This document shows, in pieces, positions 28,577-36,451 of a stretch of 64,000 nt of DNA. Made by a program: the position numbers and the translations under genes. Location of the stretch: assembly GCF_009604455.1 (NCBI RefSeq), contig NZ_WEGL01000008.1, forward strand, positions 248,001 to 312,000, read 5' to 3'. This DNA is from Streptomyces sp. RB17. Its GTDB lineage: Bacteria; Actinomycetota; Actinomycetes; Streptomycetales; Streptomycetaceae. Within the stretch, counting starts at the first letter, position 1, and each line of letters starts with the position of its first letter. The notes under the pieces were generated by a model. It was not told the origin of the DNA, did not search any database, and worked only from the letters and a program-made list of their open reading frames with translations.

Positions 28577-29356
28577 TCACTCCCGCCAGGGCTGGTCGCG
28601 GTGGGTGAAGGCGGCGCGCAGCTGCGGCTCGCCGATCGCGCGGATGCCGCGGACGGCGACCGAGGTGAGGAAGGACCGCTCGTCGCCGGCCGGCCTGCGC
28701 ACCAGCGCGCCCAGCAGCCGCTGCCCGGCCGGGGAGGCCCAGCGCGCGTACGGGTGCACCTCGAACCGGGCGATGGCGAGGCAGCTCAGGGACAGGATGA
28801 GGGGCAGCGCGAACCACAGTGCGACCAGCAGCCGTGGCGTCCCGGTCTGGATGGGCAGCGCCGGCGCGGTCACGCCGAGCACCGCCACGGCCGCCGCGGC
28901 GGCGCGCACCTGGCGGACGGCGGTGCCCACGGTCGCGCCGGCGCCGTCGGGGACGGCGAGACCGGCGCGCACCAGCCGGTCGGCGAGCCGCCGTACCGCC
29001 TCGGCACCGGCCGCCCGCGCCCGCGCGGGCGCGATGCGCGACTGCCCCTCCGGACCGATGGCTCCTATGACGGACTGCTCGATCTCGTCACGCCCCCGCG
29101 GGTCCACCACCGTCGCCCAGCCGGTGTGCGCGAGGTGCAGCCGCCGCTGGCGGGCCATGGAGACCATCGTCACATCGGCGACCCGGGCGGGGCCGCCGGA
29201 GAGGAAGGCCGCCTCGTACAGCGTCAGATCGTGCTCCCGGTCCGCCGTCGCGGCATCCGCGTCCAGGGCGGCCGCGCGCACGGCCGCAAGGCACAGCCGG
29301 GTGCACGCCGTACCGGCGAAAGCCCAGGCCAGGAGCAGGAGAAGGACCCAGAACAT
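28577..29356 (-). CDS. TIGR04222-type membrane protein
   Basis: A 259-residue protein with an N-terminal membrane segment (FWVLLLLLAWAFAG), a soluble region with YEAAFLSGGPARVADVTMVSM, typical of the TIGR04222 domain, and two membrane segments around residues 160-195. Many TIGR04222 proteins end in a glycine- and cysteine-rich tail; here the C-terminus (THRDQPWRE) has no such tail. It lies two genes downstream of the DUF692 enzyme on the same strand, an association I recall from other Streptomyces. Function is unknown. Confidence 0.75.
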   Translation of the reverse strand: MFWVLLLLLAWAFAGTACTRLCLAAVRAAALDADAATADREHDLTLYEAAFLSGGPARVADVTMVSMARQRRLHLAHTGWATVVDPRGRDEIEQSVIGAIGPEGQSRIAPARARAAGAEAVRRLADRLVRAGLAVPDGAGATVGTAVRQVRAAAAAVAVLGVTAPALPIQTGTPRLLVALWFALPLILSLSCLAIARFEVHPYARWASPAGQRLLGALVRRPAGDERSFLTSVAVRGIRAIGEPQLRAAFTHRDQPWRE

Positions 29357-29462
29357 GACGTGTTTCTATGCCAGAGGCCTGGGGGAACGCCATGCCCTGT
29401 TCATCATCCGGACACAGTGTTAGCGGTCTGTGACGTTCCGTTTCGCGCCCAGGTCAGGTCGG

Positions 29463-30236
29463 TCAGGAGCCGCTCGTCGCCGGCGGCGGGCTGGTGGTGG
29501 CGGGCGGCAGGGAGTACGACTCGGCCGGCGACGGGGTGACCGGCACGGCGGCGCTCGGGTCGACGGCCGGCGGGGTCGGTACGGGGGTGGGCGAGGAGGC
29601 CAGCTCCCTGGCGAGCGCGCCGAAGTCGACGTACCCGGTCGCCTCCAGCACCTTGATGTGATCCAGGAGGGTCGCGTTCGCGTCGTCGGCGAGATCGCGG
29701 ACCAGGGAGTTCTGGGTGCCGGCCCGGACCTGGGCGACCAGCGCGAACACCCGGCCGTGGGCGAGCCGTACGATGCCGGCGAACTGGCGGTCGAAGTCCT
29801 GGCCCTGGGCTGTCCCGAGCGTGTCGAGCCACTGCTGCTGCTGCTGGTTCGGCTCGTCGGGCAGCGGTACGCCGAGCTGGGTGGCGACGGTGCGGACATG
29901 GGCGTCCAGCGAGGTGTGCCCGTCGACCAGGTGCCGGCCCGCCGTGCGTACGGCCGCGGTGGTGCCCTTCCGCTCCGCCAGCTCGCCGGCGGGCAGTTCC
30001 CAGAGCCCCGCCAGCCTGACCTTGGCGATGAAGTCCCGGTCCTGTGCGGACAGGGGGCCGTAGGGGGTCGTCACGGTCTGCGTGCTCAGGACGGTCGCAC
30101 CGGCCACCGGGCTCGGGCGGTCGGCGTACGACCAGAGCGGGTAGAACAGCGCCGCCGCGGTCGCCGCGAGGGCCGCGATGACGAGGCCTGTGCCGCTGAA
30201 CATGCCTCGGCCCTTGATCGGGGGTCGGGGTCGCAT
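29463..30236 (-). CDS. DUF4142 family exported protein
   Basis: About 257 residues: an N-terminal membrane segment (LVIAALAATAAALFYPLW), then a DUF4142-like ferritin-type helical region (LSAQDRDFIAKVRLAGLWEL, DGHTSLDAHVRTVATQLGV, QFAGIVRLAHGRVFALV), then a disordered Pro/Ser/Thr tail. ATG at 30236 follows AGGAGG by 6 bases, a strong site. DUF4142 proteins are secreted or periplasmic and of uncertain function. Same strand as its neighbours, with gaps of about 106 and 258 bases. Confidence 0.8.
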   Translation of the reverse strand: MRPRPPIKGRGMFSGTGLVIAALAATAAALFYPLWSYADRPSPVAGATVLSTQTVTTPYGPLSAQDRDFIAKVRLAGLWELPAGELAERKGTTAAVRTAGRHLVDGHTSLDAHVRTVATQLGVPLPDEPNQQQQQWLDTLGTAQGQDFDRQFAGIVRLAHGRVFALVAQVRAGTQNSLVRDLADDANATLLDHIKVLEATGYVDFGALARELASSPTPVPTPPAVDPSAAVPVTPSPAESYSLPPATTSPPPATSGS

Positions 30237-30369
30237 GACGCCTCCTGTAGCGCACCGCACGCGAGTGTGCAGGGGGGTGTGGTGCGGGCGGCATATTACC
30301 CGGGTGCGGGCGGCGGCTGCCGGGCTCGGGGCGGGTGCGCAGGGCTCCCGTTCGACTTCGGTGCGTCGG

Positions 30370-30475
30370 CGGCCGCGGGTGCGTTGTGGCTGGTCGCGCC
30401 CACGCGGCGGAGCCGCGTATCGGTACAGCCCCGCGCCCCTGGGGAGTTGCAGTCGGCGCACCCGTAGGCACGCCG
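30370..30475 (-). repeat. Dispersed intergenic repeat, copy 2
   Basis: Read on the minus strand it gives AGGGGCGCGGGGCTGTACCG, then CGCGGCTCCGCCGCGTGGGC and GCGACCAGCCACAACG. It shares the GGGGCGCGGGG block with copies 1, 3 and 5 and the GCGACCAGCCACAACG block with copies at 33000 and 56500. It lies just after the DUF692 gene stop in the direction of transcription. Confidence 0.65.
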
Positions 30476-30494
30476 TAGCTGCGGAGGCACCCCG

Positions 30495-31811
30495 TCACAC
30501 CCCCCGCAGCAGCACCCTCCGCGCGGCCCGAGCCATCCGCCCGCCGGACCTGGGGGTCGGGCCCGCCCGGTCCATCCACCACTCCCGGAGCTGTCGGCGG
30601 GCGTCCGCGTCCTCGGGGCGCCCGGACCGCAGCAGGTGCCCCGCGAAGTCCAGGGCGTCCCGGCGGTAGCCGCCCGTCATCGGCCGTACCCGAGCGTAGT
30701 CCAGGAAGGCCGCCCGGTACCCGTCGCCGAGAATGACCGGCAGCTCGGGTGCCACCTTCGCCACCACGTCCGCCCGCTTCGCGGCGAGCGCCCGCGCCTG
30801 CACCCCCATCCGCACCCGGTCGAACCCCTCGGGCACCGGCGTGCCGGCCACCAGCGCGGACAGCACGGCGGCCTGGGCGACGGCGAGCCGCTCCCGCGCA
30901 CGGACCGTCGGCCGCGCCAGGACGGCGACACCCCCGCCCGGCGAGCCATCGGCGGCACCGGTCCCGCCGCCCTTGCCGGCCCGGGTCCGCCCGGCCGCCA
31001 CCGCGTCCGCGATCACCGTCAACTCCCGCTCCAGCTCGGCCGGTTCGGGGAAGTTCTCGTCCCGTTCCAGGAGGACGCCGGGCGGCGTGGTGCGGGAGGC
31101 GAGGTCGGTCAGGATGTCGAGCACCGGGGGCGGCACGGGGTGGGCGTGGCTGTCGTGCCAGACGCCGTCCCGCTCGAAGCCGCCCGCGACATGGACGTAG
31201 GCGATCGCCTCCACGGGCAGCGCGGCCAGCGCCTCGGCCGGGTCCTCGCCCCGGTTGACGTGGTTGGTGTGCAGGTTGGCCACGTCGATCAGGAGCCGTA
31301 CGCCCGTGCGCTCGACCAGTTCGGACAGGAACTGCCCCTCGGTCAGCTCCTCGGCCGGCCAGGAGAACAGCGCGGCGATGTTCTCCAGGGCCAGCGGCAC
31401 CGGAAGGGCGTCCTGCGCGATGCGCACGTTCTCGCAGAGCACGTCCAGGGCGTCCCTGGTGCGCGGCACCGGCAGCAGGTGCCCGGCCTCCAGGCGCGGG
31501 GAGGCGGTGAGCGGGCCGCCCGCGCGGACGAACGCGATGTGCTCGGTGACCAGCGGGGAACCGAGGGCCTGCGCACGCTCCGCCAGCGCCGTCAGCCGGA
31601 CCTCGTCGGGGCGGTCGGCGCCGCCGAGGCCGAGGGAGACGCCGTGCGGGATCACGGTCACGCCGCGCTCGCGCAGCCGCAGCAGCGAGTCGGGAAGGCG
31701 GCCGGGGCAGACGTTCTCCGCCACGACCTCCACCCAGTCGATGCCCGGCATGCGCTCCACGGCGTCCGCGATCTCCGGCCGCCAGCCGATCCCCGTGCCC
31801 AGTCGCCGCAT
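30495..31811 (-). CDS. DUF692 (MNIO family) enzyme fused to a C-terminal partner-like domain
   Basis: A 438-residue protein. Residues 1-275 are a DUF692 TIM barrel of the multinuclear non-heme iron oxidative enzymes (MbnB, TglH), which modify cysteine-containing peptides. Candidate metal ligands are all present: His56 (PHGVSL), His91 (EHIAF), Glu143 (LENIAAL), Asp176, Asn179 and His184 (DVANLHTNH), His207 (HVAGG), Asp220 and His222 (DSHAH), Glu249 (LERDENFP). A glycine-rich linker (278-294) joins a helical domain (300-415) that resembles the separate partner proteins of MNIO systems. No cysteine-rich precursor was seen nearby. The peptide substrate is unknown. Confidence 0.82.
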   Translation of the reverse strand: MRRLGTGIGWRPEIADAVERMPGIDWVEVVAENVCPGRLPDSLLRLRERGVTVIPHGVSLGLGGADRPDEVRLTALAERAQALGSPLVTEHIAFVRAGGPLTASPRLEAGHLLPVPRTRDALDVLCENVRIAQDALPVPLALENIAALFSWPAEELTEGQFLSELVERTGVRLLIDVANLHTNHVNRGEDPAEALAALPVEAIAYVHVAGGFERDGVWHDSHAHPVPPPVLDILTDLASRTTPPGVLLERDENFPEPAELERELTVIADAVAAGRTRAGKGGGTGAADGSPGGGVAVLARPTVRARERLAVAQAAVLSALVAGTPVPEGFDRVRMGVQARALAAKRADVVAKVAPELPVILGDGYRAAFLDYARVRPMTGGYRRDALDFAGHLLRSGRPEDADARRQLREWWMDRAGPTPRSGGRMARAARRVLLRGV

Positions 31812-31994
31812 GGCTCCTCCCCTCCGTCGAGCGGATCCCTCCGTCGAATGACGGGGGTATGGCCCCGGCGGCCGGACCCGAACCTCCTTCGTGTCGTCTT
31901 CAGAGCAACATTTGAGCTTCGGCCCACGATCCGGCTCCGGGTCCGGCCACCGCTCGGGGCTGTGGCTCAGCAGATGCAGTACGGGCGGGCTCGC

Positions 31995-32180
31995 TCATGT
32001 CCTCCGGCTCCCGCCCGTCTTGCGGCTCCCGCCTGCGGCTCCCGCCTGCGGCTCCCGCCGGTCCTCCGGCGCCCGCCCGGCTCGTCGCGTCGACGAAGTC
32101 CGCTGTTCGGCGGTGAGACGGCCGGCGGTGAGTGCCTCCAGGGCCTCGACCGAGGCGATGTCCGCCGTGCCGTGCGGCAC
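31995..32180 (-). other. Possible small open frame upstream of the DUF692 gene
   Basis: A 61-codon frame from a GTG at 32180, beginning 46 bases after the peptidyl-tRNA hydrolase stop on the same strand. Its first 26 codons have strongly G/C-rich third positions and read as an amphipathic helix (DIASVEALEALTAGRLTAEQ). The rest is Arg/Gly-rich and runs through a 13-bp tandem repeat. There is no cysteine and no clear ribosome site. It could be a small gene, a decayed gene or chance. Confidence 0.25.
32021..32059. repeat. 13-bp tandem repeat, three copies
   Basis: TGCGGCTCCCGCC is repeated exactly at 32021, 32034 and 32047, in the 414-base spacer between the DUF692 and peptidyl-tRNA hydrolase genes. 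The unit length shifts any frame passing through it. Confidence 0.85.
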
Positions 32181-32225
32181 AGGCCGACGGGTGGGTGCGC
32201 CGTTCGAATCGCCCGTCGACCCGCG

Positions 32226-32969
32226 TCAGTCGACCCGTGTCATGAGCCCCGGCCGGCGCAGCGCCGGGTGGTCGGCGACGACCGTGCAACTGCCCGGCGC
32301 GATCTCCGTGAAGCCGGCGTCCCGCACCGTCGGCAGTCCGCTGCCGGACAGCCGTGCCCAGTCGGCGGGGCGGGCCGTACGGACCGCCAGTTCGTAGCCC
32401 GCGTCCCGCCAGGCGGTGCGCTCGGCGTCGGACAGCGCCCACCAGGCCAGCTGGGCACCGTGCCCGGCCTGCGCCATCGCCTTCCCGGCCGACATCTCCA
32501 GATCCGGGTTCAGCCACAGCACCGGCTGGGCCGGGTCGGCGGCGACGGGCGGCTCCGGGTCGTCCAGCTCGGTGCCGGACACCTGGAGCTTGGCCAGGTC
32601 CTTGGGCCAGCCGTCGAGCGGGATCGGCGGGAAGACCCGTACCTCCGCGGACTTGCCGGTCACCGTGGTCCCCGGCAGTGTCCCGGCCCGCCGCCACTCG
32701 GCGCCCCGGGCCCGCCGTACGACCTTGCGGATCCGCGCGTCCTCCCAGCTCCGCACCGCCCCGGCCCACTCACCGTCCCCGCGCGCCCGCTCGTCCCCGA
32801 GCAGCACCAGCACCGCCCGGGCGGCGGTCTCCAGCGCGTCGGTACGGGCCGGCGGCGCGCTCTTCTCGATCCGCACGACGAGGGGCAGCACGAACTGAGG
32901 TGCTTCGTCGCGAGGGGTGCGCTCGGCCTGGAAGGGACTGTCTCCGGGGGACGCTGAAACGTGGCTCAC
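32226..32969 (-). CDS. Peptidyl-tRNA hydrolase, PTH2-like
   Basis: About 247 residues. The C-terminal half carries the PTH2-type features: LWLNPDLEMSAGKAMAQAGHGAQLAWW (quoted here in outline: the KAMAQAGH motif) and later GLPTVRDAGFTEIAPGS with a TVVADHP end. PTH2 releases stalled peptides from tRNA. The N-terminal 120 residues are less conserved and do not look catalytic. GTG at 32969 follows AAGGTTGG. It is divergent from the ABC transporter gene, with 77 bases between starts. Confidence 0.8.
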   Translation of the reverse strand: MSHVSASPGDSPFQAERTPRDEAPQFVLPLVVRIEKSAPPARTDALETAARAVLVLLGDERARGDGEWAGAVRSWEDARIRKVVRRARGAEWRRAGTLPGTTVTGKSAEVRVFPPIPLDGWPKDLAKLQVSGTELDDPEPPVAADPAQPVLWLNPDLEMSAGKAMAQAGHGAQLAWWALSDAERTAWRDAGYELAVRTARPADWARLSGSGLPTVRDAGFTEIAPGSCTVVADHPALRRPGLMTRVD

Positions 32970-32997
32970 ACCAGCCAACCTTAAATGGCGCGGGCAG

Positions 32998-33044
32998 TGG
33001 CGATATGAGGGTCCGCCGCGTGGGCGCGACCGGCCACAATGCCC
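32998..33044 (+). repeat. Dispersed intergenic repeat, copy 3 (partial)
   Basis: CGATATGAGGGTCCGCCGCG followed by TGGGCGCGACCGGCCACAAT matches the distal block of copies 2 and 6. Unlike the other copies it lies directly in front of a start codon (33047), so it forms the 5' leader or promoter of the ABC ATPase gene. Confidence 0.6.
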
Positions 33045-33046
33045 TC

Positions 33047-33925
33047 ATGCAACGTGATCTACGGCTGGCCGGCGCAGGCCGCCGCTACGGCCTGCGCGGC
33101 CCGTGGGTGTTAAGAGGCGTCGACCTCACCGTCACCCCCGGAACCCTGATCCGCGTGGAAGGAGCGAACGGCACCGGAAAGTCCACCCTGCTCCGCCTTC
33201 TCGCCCGGCTCGACGCCCCCAGCGAGGGCCGCGTCACCGGCCGCCCCCGCACCGCGTACGTGCCCGAGCGCTTCCCCTCGGCCCTCCCCTTCACCGCCCT
33301 CGGCTACCTGACCCACCTCGGCACCGTGCACGGCCTCGGCCGTAAGCGCGCCGCACACGCCGCGGGCACCTGGCTGGAGCGCTTCGGCGCGGCGGCGTAC
33401 GCCGGTACGCCCATGGCGCGGCTGTCCAAGGGCAGCAGCCAGAAGGTGGCCGTCGCGCAGGCGCTGCTCGGCGAGCCGGAGCTGCTGGTGCTGGACGAGG
33501 CCTGGACCGGACTGGACGCGGCGGCGCGGGCCGAGCTGGAGCGGGCGGTGGCCGAGCGGACCGCAGCCGGGGGTGCCGTGGTGTTCGTGGACCACGACCG
33601 GCGCCGGCTGGCCGGGGCGCCGGACGCGACATACACCGTGCTCGACGGAGGTCTCAAGCTCCGTACGGACGACGGGAGTCCGGCGGCCGGGCCGCTCACC
33701 CTCGTCATCGTGCGCGGACCGGCCGGCGGGCGGCTGCCGGCCGACGCGGCCCGGACCGTCGCCTCGGCCGAGGAGACCGCTCCCGGCCGCTACCGGCTCG
33801 CCGTGCCCGCCTCCCACTCCGACGTCGTGCTGCGCGCCCTGCTCATGGCCCGCCCGCCCTGGCACGTCGTGAGCGTCACCCCGCCCCCGGACGATCCCGT
33901 ACCGAACCCCGGAAGCCGCCCATGA
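33047..33925 (+). CDS. ABC transporter ATP-binding protein
   Basis: A 292-residue ATPase. Walker A is GANGTGKST, the signature loop is the variant LSKGSSQK in place of LSGGQ, Walker B is LLVLDEAW and the H-loop is VFVDHD. About 90 residues after the ATPase fold form a C-terminal domain of unknown role. The variant signature is common in two-gene exporters of actinobacteria. The stop overlaps the permease start (ATGA), so the two are coupled. Substrate unknown. Confidence 0.85.
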   Translation: MQRDLRLAGAGRRYGLRGPWVLRGVDLTVTPGTLIRVEGANGTGKSTLLRLLARLDAPSEGRVTGRPRTAYVPERFPSALPFTALGYLTHLGTVHGLGRKRAAHAAGTWLERFGAAAYAGTPMARLSKGSSQKVAVAQALLGEPELLVLDEAWTGLDAAARAELERAVAERTAAGGAVVFVDHDRRRLAGAPDATYTVLDGGLKLRTDDGSPAAGPLTLVIVRGPAGGRLPADAARTVASAEETAPGRYRLAVPASHSDVVLRALLMARPPWHVVSVTPPPDDPVPNPGSRP

Positions 33926-34593
33926 CCGCACTCCTGCGCTACCAGGCCGACCTGCTGGTGCGCTCCCAGCGCTGGCTGCCTCCGGTGATCCTGTATGCCG
34001 CGTTCCTCGGGATCGGCGTGCAGAGCGGCCAGCCCGTCCTCGACTCGCTCGCCTACACGGCCGCCGGCCTGCTCCCGGTGGCCGCCTGGCTGGTGCGGAT
34101 CTGTGCCACCGGCGAGCCGGACGCGGCCCGCGCCTGTGTCGCCGCCGCGCGCGGCCCGGCCCGGACGCACCTCGCCTGTCTGCTGACGGCGCTGCTCGCG
34201 TCGGTGGCGCTCGGGGTGGTGGCGACCGTGGTGGTGACGCTGATCAGCGATCCGGCGAGCAACGGGCACCGGGTGCCGGTGCCCCTGCTGCGGGCGGCCG
34301 CGGCCGGACTGCCGGCCACGCTCACCTGCGCGCTGCTCGGCGCGGCCGTCGGCGCGCTGACCAGCCGGCCGCTGCTGCGCTCCACCGGCCAGGCGGTGCC
34401 CGCGATGCTGATGGGCGCGCTGCTGGCGGTGGTGCTCACCGGCTCCCCGGCGCAGGCCGCGGTCCAGGGCCTGGTCACCGGTTCGCAGACCGGCCGTGCG
34501 CCGGTGCCGCTGCTGCCGCTGGCCGGGGCAGCCCTGCTCACGGCCGCGGCCTTCGCCGCAGCCGGCGGGCTCACCGCCCGCCGGTCACCCTGA
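33922..34593 (+). CDS. ABC transporter permease
   Basis: A 223-residue hydrophobic protein with about six membrane segments, start overlapping the ATPase stop. It has no recognisable family motif beyond composition, and is taken as the membrane partner of the upstream ATPase because of the ATGA overlap and its size, which is typical of ABC-2-like exporters. A MITE-like element begins 22 bases after the stop. Confidence 0.75.
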   Translation: MTALLRYQADLLVRSQRWLPPVILYAAFLGIGVQSGQPVLDSLAYTAAGLLPVAAWLVRICATGEPDAARACVAAARGPARTHLACLLTALLASVALGVVATVVVTLISDPASNGHRVPVPLLRAAAAGLPATLTCALLGAAVGALTSRPLLRSTGQAVPAMLMGALLAVVLTGSPAQAAVQGLVTGSQTGRAPVPLLPLAGAALLTAAAFAAAGGLTARRSP

Positions 34594-34615
34594 GCAGGCG
34601 AGGGTCGCCCCGGCC

Positions 34616-34882
34616 CTGTCGTCAAACTCCCTCCCCCAGCCTTCGGCCGGGAGGTGCCCCCAGCCCCGCGACGCCATGCACGTTCCCCCAGCCTCCGGCC
34701 GGGAGGTGCCCCACTCGCCGCACCGGGCCCCGGCTCGAGTACGTCCGGTACGAGGGTCAGGGCCCGGCACTCCCGCAGCCTTCGGCCGGGGGACCCCAGA
34801 GCACGCACCTTCGACGCACATGGCCGCTCCGCGGCGGGCGCGAGGCACGCTCTCCCGGCGGACGACGGGAGTTTGACGCCAG
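34616..34882. mobile_element. MITE-like element with 16-bp terminal inverted repeats
   Basis: CTGTCGTCAAACTCCC at 34616-34631 is repeated inverted at 34867-34882 (GGGAGTTTGACGCCAG) with one mismatch. The 267-base element carries no gene. Inside are three copies of a CAGCCTTCGGCCGGG-type unit (about 34636, 34688, 34771), the first two followed by AGGTGCCCC. It fills the gap between the ABC permease and the convergent deacetylase gene. No clear target-site duplication is seen. Confidence 0.7.
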
Positions 34883-34894
34883 GACCTGGGAATG

Positions 34895-35755
34895 TCAGCG
34901 GTGTCCGCCTGTCTCGCCGATCAGCTCGGAGACCTTCACGAACCGGTAGCCGCGCTTGCGCAGTTCCGGTACGACCGCGCGGACGACCCGTTCGGTGGTG
35001 GGGGCGGCGCTGCGCGTGCAGTGCATGACGACCACCGAACCGGGCTTCACCCCGTCCAGCACCTGCTTGGTGACGGCGTCGGCGTCGGTGGCGAACGCGT
35101 CGCCGCTCACCACGTCCCACTGCACCGCGGTCACCCCGAGCCCGCTCAGCGCGCGCAGCGCCCGCTTGTCGTAACAGCCGCCGGGGAAGCGGAAGTACGG
35201 CAGCGCGTGCGGCACGCCCGCCTTGTGCAGGGAGGCGTACGCCCGCTCCACGTCCGACCGCATCTTGTCGGCGGCGACGGTGGGCAGGCCGTAGCAGTCG
35301 CCGGTGAACGCGTAGTGGCTGTAGGAGTGGTTGGCGACCTCGAACTGCGGGTCGTGGCCGAGGCTGCGGGCCTCGGTCGGGTACTCGTCGGCCCAGCGGC
35401 CCGTCATGAAGATCGTCGCCGGCACCTTCAGCACGCGGAGGGTGCCGATGAGGTCCGGGTTGTCGAAGTGCTCGCCGGCGGCGGCGCGGGGCCCCTGGTC
35501 GGCGGTCATGTCGGCGTCGAAGGTCAGCGCGACCGTCTTGCCCAGGGTGCGCGGGCCGTGCTCGAAGACCGGGGTCAGGCCGCCGGGACCCGGGGCCAGC
35601 ACGGGCGGACGCGAGGCGGACGCGGACGGGGAGGCGGAGACGGACGGCTCGGCCGGGGCCTGGTGGCCACTGCCCGCGTGGCTCGCGGTACCGCAGGCGG
35701 CGAGGGCCACGCCCAGGGCACAGAGGGCGCTGATACGGCGTACTCGTGGGATCAC
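34895..35755 (-). CDS. Polysaccharide deacetylase lipoprotein (NodB domain)
   Basis: A 286-residue lipoprotein with lipobox ALAAC (Cys21) and a Ser/Ala/Pro linker to residue 55. The NodB domain has LTFDADMT (Asp80, Asp82), the metal-binding HSYSH (His143, His147), RFPGGCYD and a late VVMHCT. Such enzymes remove N-acetyl groups from peptidoglycan or other glycans outside the membrane. The usual TFDDG motif is TFDAD here, with the acidic pair retained but spaced by one. GTG start. In 35756-36006 no further gene is seen. Confidence 0.85.
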   Translation of the reverse strand: MIPRVRRISALCALGVALAACGTASHAGSGHQAPAEPSVSASPSASASRPPVLAPGPGGLTPVFEHGPRTLGKTVALTFDADMTADQGPRAAAGEHFDNPDLIGTLRVLKVPATIFMTGRWADEYPTEARSLGHDPQFEVANHSYSHYAFTGDCYGLPTVAADKMRSDVERAYASLHKAGVPHALPYFRFPGGCYDKRALRALSGLGVTAVQWDVVSGDAFATDADAVTKQVLDGVKPGSVVVMHCTRSAAPTTERVVRAVVPELRKRGYRFVKVSELIGETGGHR

Positions 35756-36006
35756 CGTATGAACGTAGGTCTGGACAGCCGCTTGTATGGCGATATGGTC
35801 CGTGGCGCGGCGCCGTGGTCACCCGGGCGGCGCCGTGACGCGGTGACACGGGCGCGGCAACCTCACGCGCGCACTTGGATGCTCCACGGTGCATGCCCGT
35901 GCGTGCGTGAGGTCACCACACCTTCCATGGCGGCGGTGGGTGTGCCGGCCGGCCCTCCGGTTGTCCTGCCGCCCTGTCCGCCGTCATGGGGTCCTGAACC
36001 GGCCTC

Positions 36007-36294
36007 TCAACCGGCCCTGTTGCTGCAGCCCATGGTCGAGCCGATGTGCGAGGCCTGGGCACCCGGGTCGCCCTCGCCGTTGAGCGCGTCGCCCGCCAGG
36101 CCGTCGATGATGCCGACCTCGCCCAGGATGTCGAGGTTCAGGTCGTGGTCCTTGCAGTTGGAGCTCTGCATGATGTGGCTTCCCTTGCCGTGGTCCTCGT
36201 CCTCGTGTCCACCGGCGTAGGCGGTCCCGGCGGACAGGAGGCTCACGCTGCCGAGCGCCACGACCAGGACGGCGGCCTTGCGAAGTCTGTGCAT
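36007..36294 (-). CDS. Small secreted protein
   Basis: A 95-residue precursor with a Sec signal (RKAAVLVVALGSVSLLSAGTAYA) followed by a His/Asp/Glu-rich segment (GGHEDEDHGKG) and a mature domain of about 55 residues with two cysteines (SSNCKDHD and STMGCSN) that probably form a disulfide. GGAGATGAC precedes the ATG. The D-L-N-L-D-I-L-G-E-V-G pattern suggests a small beta structure. I do not recognise the family; it is not a chaplin or rodlin by sequence. Confidence 0.7.
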   Translation of the reverse strand: MHRLRKAAVLVVALGSVSLLSAGTAYAGGHEDEDHGKGSHIMQSSNCKDHDLNLDILGEVGIIDGLAGDALNGEGDPGAQASHIGSTMGCSNRAG

Positions 36295-36414
36295 GTCATC
36301 TCCATGGGTGTGAATGCGTGTGGATGCGGTGCGCGACGAGTCAACCGCGTACAGTCATGGAGATTAGTGTGAAAATAGTCCGTAACGGGCGGCGACGCGC
36401 CGGTTTCATGATCT

Positions 36415-36430
36415 CGGGCCGACAGGCCCG
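36415..36430 (-). terminator. Short hairpin after ppk2
   Basis: CGGGCC-GACA-GGCCCG, 22 bases beyond the stop codon of the PPK2 gene on the minus strand. Short but GC-only; a plausible terminator. Confidence 0.45.
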
Positions 36431-36451
36431 CTTCTCTCCACGGTCCGCTCG

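Noticed and set aside
28577..29356. TIGR04222 protein as the direct MNIO substrate
   Set aside because: Its C-terminus has no cysteine- or glycine-rich tail, and no such tail appears in other frames downstream of the stop.
32205..32225. tRNA-like GTTCGAATC text
   Set aside because: No acceptor or anticodon stem can be built around it; it is part of the spacer after the peptidyl-tRNA hydrolase gene.
34616..34882. Remnant transposase gene inside the MITE-like element
   Set aside because: No frame of useful length or transposase motif is found between the terminal repeats.
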